A DNA stretch of 9,655 nucleotides from SAR116 cluster bacterium (lineage in GTDB: Bacteria > Pseudomonadota > Alphaproteobacteria > Puniceispirillales > Puniceispirillaceae). Positions within the stretch are counted from its first letter, which is position 1; each line of letters opens with the position of its first letter. Location of the stretch: contig NYTO01000052.1 of assembly GCA_002683535.1 (NCBI GenBank), positions 18,126 to 27,780 on the forward strand, written 5' to 3'. The translations under genes and the position numbers were made by a program. The notes under the pieces were generated by a model, which was not told the DNA's origin, made no database searches, and saw only the letters and a list, made by a program, of their open reading frames with translations. Below are positions 5,924 to 9,655 of the stretch, piece by piece.

Positions 5924-6316
5924 TCACAAGGTATCTTTCAGCTGTTGTGTTGCCCGCCTGTCCCGTTTTGTCGGCCGACCCGCGCCGGCATCACGACTTT
6001 CAAATTCGCGTGCAGCGGCACCTGTCTCGCGACGTGTTTCCACTGGCGGCGACAGGTCTTCATAAAGGTCAATTGCTTCAGTGGCTGGCCCCCGCCTCGT
6101 GCCGAGCGCCACGATCCTGATCACCCGAACCCGGTCACCCTGGAGGAACGTCAACACCTGACCCGGCACCGCGGCGCGATGCGGCTTGCTCATCACCTCG
6201 CCATCAAGACGGAAACGGCCACTGGCAATAGCGCGGGTTGCATTGGCACGGGTCTTGAAGAACCGCGCATACCACAACCATTTGTCCAGCCGCAGCGTAC
6301 GCGCCTCTTCACTCAC
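5924..6316 (-). CDS. hslR: S4-domain RNA-binding protein, Hsp15/HslR-like
   Basis: HslR (Hsp15) of E. coli binds 50S subunits that carry stalled peptidyl-tRNA and helps recycle them. This 130-residue protein has the same size and layout. The S4 domain begins with LRLDKWLWYARFFKTRANAT (residues 8-27) and runs through ASGRFRLDGEVMSKPHRAA (31-49) to about residue 57. Then come TRRGPATEAIDLYEDLS (73-89) and a charged tail ending in GRPTKRDRR (113-121). The tail matches the RRPDKKERR stretch of Hsp15. It starts with GTG at 6316; the GTG overlaps the helicase stop as GTGA, so translation is probably coupled and no strong ribosome binding site is seen. Orthology to hslR rather than another S4 subfamily is likely but not certain, and heat induction cannot be judged here. 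Confidence 0.85.
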   Translation of the reverse strand: MSEEARTLRLDKWLWYARFFKTRANATRAIASGRFRLDGEVMSKPHRAAVPGQVLTFLQGDRVRVIRIVALGTRRGPATEAIDLYEDLSPPVETRRETGAAAREFESRDAGAGRPTKRDRRATQQLKDTL

Positions 6317-9300
6317 GATTTCAGCTTCAACCCTGCCAGAACAGCAAAAGGTGAATCCGGATCCGGTTCACGGCTCTTTGGACCGCCGCCAGCAGATCCG
6401 CCGCCAGCAGATCCACCACCGCCGCCCCTGCCGGATGACCCCTTGCCAGATGACCCCTTGCCGCCTTTATTTTTATTGCTGCCATTGCCCTTGCCATTGC
6501 CAGCATGGCGTCTGCCATCCTTGCGCGACCGGCCATCCTGCTCTTTGCCGTCGCGTGGCGGGCGGTTGCCCTGACGCTGGCGTTTCATCCGCTCAAAAAT
6601 CTGGATTGGCGGGCGTTCGGGATCTTCGTCAGGCTCTTCGCCAACAATCTTGCAATTCATGTCCAGCAGCATGGCTGCCATCTGTTCACGCGTTGCACCT
6701 GCAAGTGACAACATGTCTTCGCTGATACGAAACTGCCCCTCGCGGGCAGCTGTCCGGACAATTTGTGCGACACGCTCAACCATATCCACGCGCATCACCC
6801 GTCCACCAAGACGGCGATAACCAACCGCCAGCCAGAAAGCGTCAGGCACACCATCAGGGCAGTCGATTGTCACCCGGCCCGCAGGGGGCGGCGCATGAAA
6901 GGCACCAATCTCGCTATACTGCAGATTCCAAAGCAGCGCACGAAGGCTGATCTGGGCAGGCTTCAACATGTCCGGCAGGTAGATTGACTCAACGCCAAGG
7001 CGCAGCCCAAGACGTGCAAGACGCGGCCTGTCTGCCTCGGCAAGACCGCGCACCTGCTGTGATGCCGCTGCTGATGGAATGGTGCCAAGCCCTTCAAACA
7101 GCATAAAGGCCAGGCCTCGTGCCTGTCCGCTCAAGGGTTCCGGGCCATCATCTTTCGACCCTGCCTCAGGCTGATCAACGATGTCTGGCTGCTCAACCGG
7201 CGGTGTCGCGGCAATTTCGTCCTTTGTCGGACCCGCCAAGTCAGTCCCGGCTGGATCATTTCCGGCCGGATCATTTCCAGTCCGATCATTTCCAGTCGGA
7301 TCATCAGCGGCCGATTTTTCTTTGTCTGGTGACGCCTCAGCTGATGGCGGTTGTGACGGTTGCGGGCGGGCGGGTTTGCGTTCAGGCAGCGGCGCGGTTT
7401 CAGCATTCTCCAGCACAACCAGACGCCCCAGCACATCGCGCACATGTTCCGCAACGAATTCCGACAACCGGCCAGTCATCCGCTGTGTCTGGTCGATTGA
7501 CAACAGATCACTGGGGATCAATTCCGGGCGCGGCGCATACAGCGTGTTGCCCTTCAAAAGGCGCGCCACCTCGGCTTCGCGCCAGGAGATCACGCCATTC
7601 TCATCCAGCTTGAAGGCCGGTGTCGCCGATGCCGCGAACGCCCGCACACGGTTTTCGATCTCCTCGGGCAGTCCCCGGCGCGCCGCAGCCAGTATTGTGG
7701 CTTTTTCATCACCTTCATTCAGGGTTGGGCGGAAAACGAACCCCTCAAGGACACCCACTTCTTCACCCTCGACGAGTACAGTCCCGTCATTCTTAACCGA
7801 CGCCATCAGATTTTTTGTTTCCTTCAACTTGCGACTTAAATGCGCGGCCCGGCGGTCGATAAAGCGTTCCGACAGACGTTCATGAAGACTGTCAGACAGC
7901 CGGTCCTCGACCGAGCGCGCACGATCCTGCCACTGCGCGGGGTTGTCTGTCCAGTCCGCACGGTGTGTGACATAGGTCCATGTGCGAATATAGGCAAGGC
8001 GGGTCATCAATGTATCGATATCACCATCAAGGCGATTGAGCTGGTCCATCGCCCGCGCCACCATATCATTGCCAAGCTGCCCGTCCCGCGCCAGCGACAT
8101 GAACAGCCCGGCCAGCAGGTCGTAATGATCGTCATTCAGGCTCTGCCGAAAATCAGGAATGCAGGCAACATCCCACAACAGGCGCACCTGTGCCGCATCT
8201 CCCAGCATGCCCTGCACGTCATTGCGTTCTGCAAGGGTGATCAGGGCGCGGTGGTCCAGCGCATCGGCCTTGCGAAACAGAAAGGGCAGAGGTGGTGGTG
8301 CCTCCAGCGATTCCTGCAGCATAGCGACCGACGAGAAATCGAGGTTGCGCGACCGCCACCAGAAATTGCGCAATGGCTGAAATTTATGCTGCTCGATCGC
8401 CTCGATCATCTCCTGCTCCGGCGGTTCGCAGCCATCGGTTACCCCGAAGGTCCCGTCATTCGTATGCCGACCCGCCCGGCCGGCAATCTGCGCTGTTTCA
8501 GCGGCTGTCAGGCGACGCGTCTGGCGACCATCGAACTTCATATCTGCCGCCAGCGCCACATGGTTCAAGTCAAGGTTCAACCCCATCCCGATTGCATCCG
8601 TCGCAACCAGAAAATCAACGTCACCATTCTGGTAGAGTTCCACCTGCGCGTTGCGGGTACGCGGACTGAGGCGACCCATCACCACCGCGGCCCCGCCCCG
8701 CTGACGTCGCACAAATTCGGCGATCTGATAAACATCTGCCACACCAAAAGCCACAATGGCGCTGCGACGTGGCAGACGGGTCAGCTTCCTTGATCCGGCA
8801 TAGCTCAGCTGTGACAGACGCCGTCGCGTTTCAAACCGGGCTTCAGGAAGCATGGCGCGCAGCAAGGGCCCTGCTGTTTCAGCCCCCATGAACATCGTCT
8901 CGAACAGACCGCGCGCATGCAGAATGCGGTCGGTGAACACATGGCCGCGCTCGCGGTCTCCCGCCAGCTGCACCTCATCGACAGCGATGAATTCAAAGCC
9001 GCGATTGGCAATATCCCCATGCCCGATAGACAGCGCATCAACCCCGCCCTGCATCGGCATCGATTCAACGGTACAGCACAGATAGCGCGCGCTGGCCGGC
9101 AGAATACGCTCTTCACCGGTGATCAGCCCCACCTTGCCGGCCCCAAGCCGCGCCACCAGCCTGTCGTAATTCTCGCGCGCCAACAGGCGCAGCGGGAAAC
9201 CGATCATGCCCGAACTGTAGCCGGTCATCCGTTCAAGTGCCAGATGCGTCTTGCCGGTATTGGTCGGGCCAAGAACAACCGTCACCCCGGCCCCCGCCGC

Positions 9301-9351
9301 ATGGATGTTGCGAACCGCGCTGTGCGGCGCTGATGGTGGTGACGCAGGCAT
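6313..9351 (-). CDS. SUV3-like superfamily 2 RNA helicase
   Basis: A 1012-residue ATP-dependent helicase related to mitochondrial SUV3, which unwinds RNA for degradation in the mitochondrial degradosome; the substrate of the bacterial forms is not settled. Motif I is GPTNTGKT (28-35) and motif II is DEVQ (125-128). The second RecA-like domain has TDAIGMGLNL (251-260) and motif VI QIAGRAGRH (288-296). A helical region follows to about residue 650. Then comes an acidic, Pro-rich linker (about 651-740) containing GNDPAG-type repeats, and a conserved block from 741 to about 920. The tail (922-990) is Lys/Arg/Gly-rich and looks disordered and nucleic-acid binding. The protein ends in SPFAVLAGLKLKS. 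The start at 9351 fits the family and a stop lies 9 bases upstream in frame, but no clear ribosome binding site is seen. The stop overlaps the hslR-like start. Confidence 0.93.
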   Translation of the reverse strand: MPASPPSAPHSAVRNIHAAGAGVTVVLGPTNTGKTHLALERMTGYSSGMIGFPLRLLARENYDRLVARLGAGKVGLITGEERILPASARYLCCTVESMPMQGGVDALSIGHGDIANRGFEFIAVDEVQLAGDRERGHVFTDRILHARGLFETMFMGAETAGPLLRAMLPEARFETRRRLSQLSYAGSRKLTRLPRRSAIVAFGVADVYQIAEFVRRQRGGAAVVMGRLSPRTRNAQVELYQNGDVDFLVATDAIGMGLNLDLNHVALAADMKFDGRQTRRLTAAETAQIAGRAGRHTNDGTFGVTDGCEPPEQEMIEAIEQHKFQPLRNFWWRSRNLDFSSVAMLQESLEAPPPLPFLFRKADALDHRALITLAERNDVQGMLGDAAQVRLLWDVACIPDFRQSLNDDHYDLLAGLFMSLARDGQLGNDMVARAMDQLNRLDGDIDTLMTRLAYIRTWTYVTHRADWTDNPAQWQDRARSVEDRLSDSLHERLSERFIDRRAAHLSRKLKETKNLMASVKNDGTVLVEGEEVGVLEGFVFRPTLNEGDEKATILAAARRGLPEEIENRVRAFAASATPAFKLDENGVISWREAEVARLLKGNTLYAPRPELIPSDLLSIDQTQRMTGRLSEFVAEHVRDVLGRLVVLENAETAPLPERKPARPQPSQPPSAEASPDKEKSAADDPTGNDRTGNDPAGNDPAGTDLAGPTKDEIAATPPVEQPDIVDQPEAGSKDDGPEPLSGQARGLAFMLFEGLGTIPSAAASQQVRGLAEADRPRLARLGLRLGVESIYLPDMLKPAQISLRALLWNLQYSEIGAFHAPPPAGRVTIDCPDGVPDAFWLAVGYRRLGGRVMRVDMVERVAQIVRTAAREGQFRISEDMLSLAGATREQMAAMLLDMNCKIVGEEPDEDPERPPIQIFERMKRQRQGNRPPRDGKEQDGRSRKDGRRHAGNGKGNGSNKNKGGKGSSGKGSSGRGGGGGSAGGGSAGGGPKSREPDPDSPFAVLAGLKLKS
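6385..6463. repeat. Two pairs of 15-bp tandem repeats in the helicase tail
   Basis: GCCGCCAGCAGATCC is perfectly duplicated (6385-6399 and 6400-6414). GATGACCCCTTGCCA/G is duplicated with one difference (6434-6448 and 6449-6463). Both are in frame and encode the GGGSA and GKGSS blocks of the Gly-rich tail, consistent with growth by replication slippage without loss of frame. Confidence 0.9.
7254..7298. repeat. 15-bp tandem repeats encoding the acidic linker of the helicase
   Basis: Three consecutive 15-bp units begin GATCATTTCC at 7254, 7269 and 7284, with degraded copies on both sides (about 7231-7313). They encode a five-residue repeat of the type GNDPA/GNDRT at residues 684-707. As in the tail, the unit is a multiple of three, so the frame is kept. 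Confidence 0.88.
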
Positions 9352-9655
9352 GAGGCTTTACCGGAGAAAAGATAACAGACAAGGCAAGATACCCTCTTTC
9401 GCTTTCCAGCGCATCCGGGATTCGAATGTCGGGCGCCTTTTCCCGCATCCCCTGAAGCCGGCTGATAGTCAGGAGGCAATCTGGTGACATTCCTTCACCA
9501 CTTCACCACCAGATCATTACCAGTCTGCTGACAGATCGCTGACGGTGTGCAACAGCCTGACCCTGTTGCACTGATTACCCGGAATCGCCGGATGTGTAAC
9601 GATTTGTTAACTTCAATGCGCTATGACCTGACTACCGGATTTTCCGGGAAACTCC
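9352..9655. other. Gene-free region upstream of the helicase
   Basis: I see no convincing gene here; short open frames lack ribosome binding sites and family features. TGGTGA (9482-9487) can pair with TCACCA (9495-9500), and CTGGTG (9481-9486) with CACCAG (9507-9512), as competing short stems. A small CCGGA-TTT-TCCGG stem lies at 9635-9647. A promoter for the helicase must lie in or beyond this stretch, but I could not find a credible -35/-10 pair. An upstream gene may begin outside the window. Confidence 0.6.
9547..9571. repeat. Perfect 9-bp inverted repeat with 7-base loop
   Basis: GTGCAACAG (9547-9555) and CTGTTGCAC (9563-9571) are perfect complements around a 7-base loop. No T-tract follows on either side, so it is not a standard intrinsic terminator. 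It could be an operator or the end hairpin of a transcript. Confidence 0.6.

Noticed and set aside
7840..8793. 317-codon plus-strand open frame opposite the helicase
   Set aside because: It is antisense to conserved helicase sequence and shows no domain or ribosome binding site; a shadow frame.
9233..9490. 85-codon minus-strand ORF overlapping the helicase start
   Set aside because: Its ATG has AAGGA directly adjacent with no spacing, the second half is an out-of-frame reading of the helicase N-terminus, and it resembles no family.

Overview
All recognisable genes in this window lie on the minus strand, so transcription runs from high to low coordinates. The gene set and order are typical of an Alphaproteobacterium: a SUV3-type helicase, an S4/Hsp15-like protein, a 7Fe ferredoxin, CarD, and then xseB-ispA-dxs. 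The protein signatures also fit (the alphaproteobacterial PraR-type XRE regulator, the CarD C-terminal half, FdxA). Base composition is moderately GC-rich. I cannot name a genus; a marine or rhodospirillal lineage is only a guess. No tRNA, rRNA, insertion sequence, phage gene or CRISPR array is visible.

Layout in the direction of transcription: 9655-9352 is about 300 bases with no convincing gene but with a perfect 9-bp inverted repeat. 9351-6313 encodes a 1012-residue SUV3-like helicase with two low-complexity, repeat-built regions. Its stop overlaps the GTG start of an HslR-like S4 RNA-binding protein (6316-5924). A spacer with three 21-bp tandem repeats leads to a small TerB-domain protein (5766-5305). 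fdxA follows (5176-4838), with its ribosome binding site at the foot of a small hairpin. A possible terminator and a good promoter-like pair precede carD (4589-4086), which has a long leader that could fold in alternative ways. pip (3944-2997) has a -10-like element placed exactly for a leaderless transcript. Next comes a PraR-type XRE regulator (2819-2358) broken by a single in-frame TAG. Last is the tight cluster xseB (2327-2067), ispA (2061-1156) and the 5' part of dxs (1091 to the window edge).

Functionally, ispA and dxs belong to isoprenoid synthesis: DXS makes DXP at the head of the MEP pathway, and IspA condenses IPP/DMAPP into farnesyl diphosphate. xseB supplies the small subunit of exonuclease VII. 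The helicase and S4 protein probably act on RNA or ribosomes, and CarD tunes RNA polymerase at promoters. Most of the window is ordinary housekeeping sequence. The points most worth checking are the amber-interrupted regulator, the 21-bp repeat triplet (which also stays open as a heptapeptide repeat), the 13-residue leader ORF whose stop overlaps the dxs start, the possible leaderless pip, and the carD leader. I found no clear previously undescribed system.
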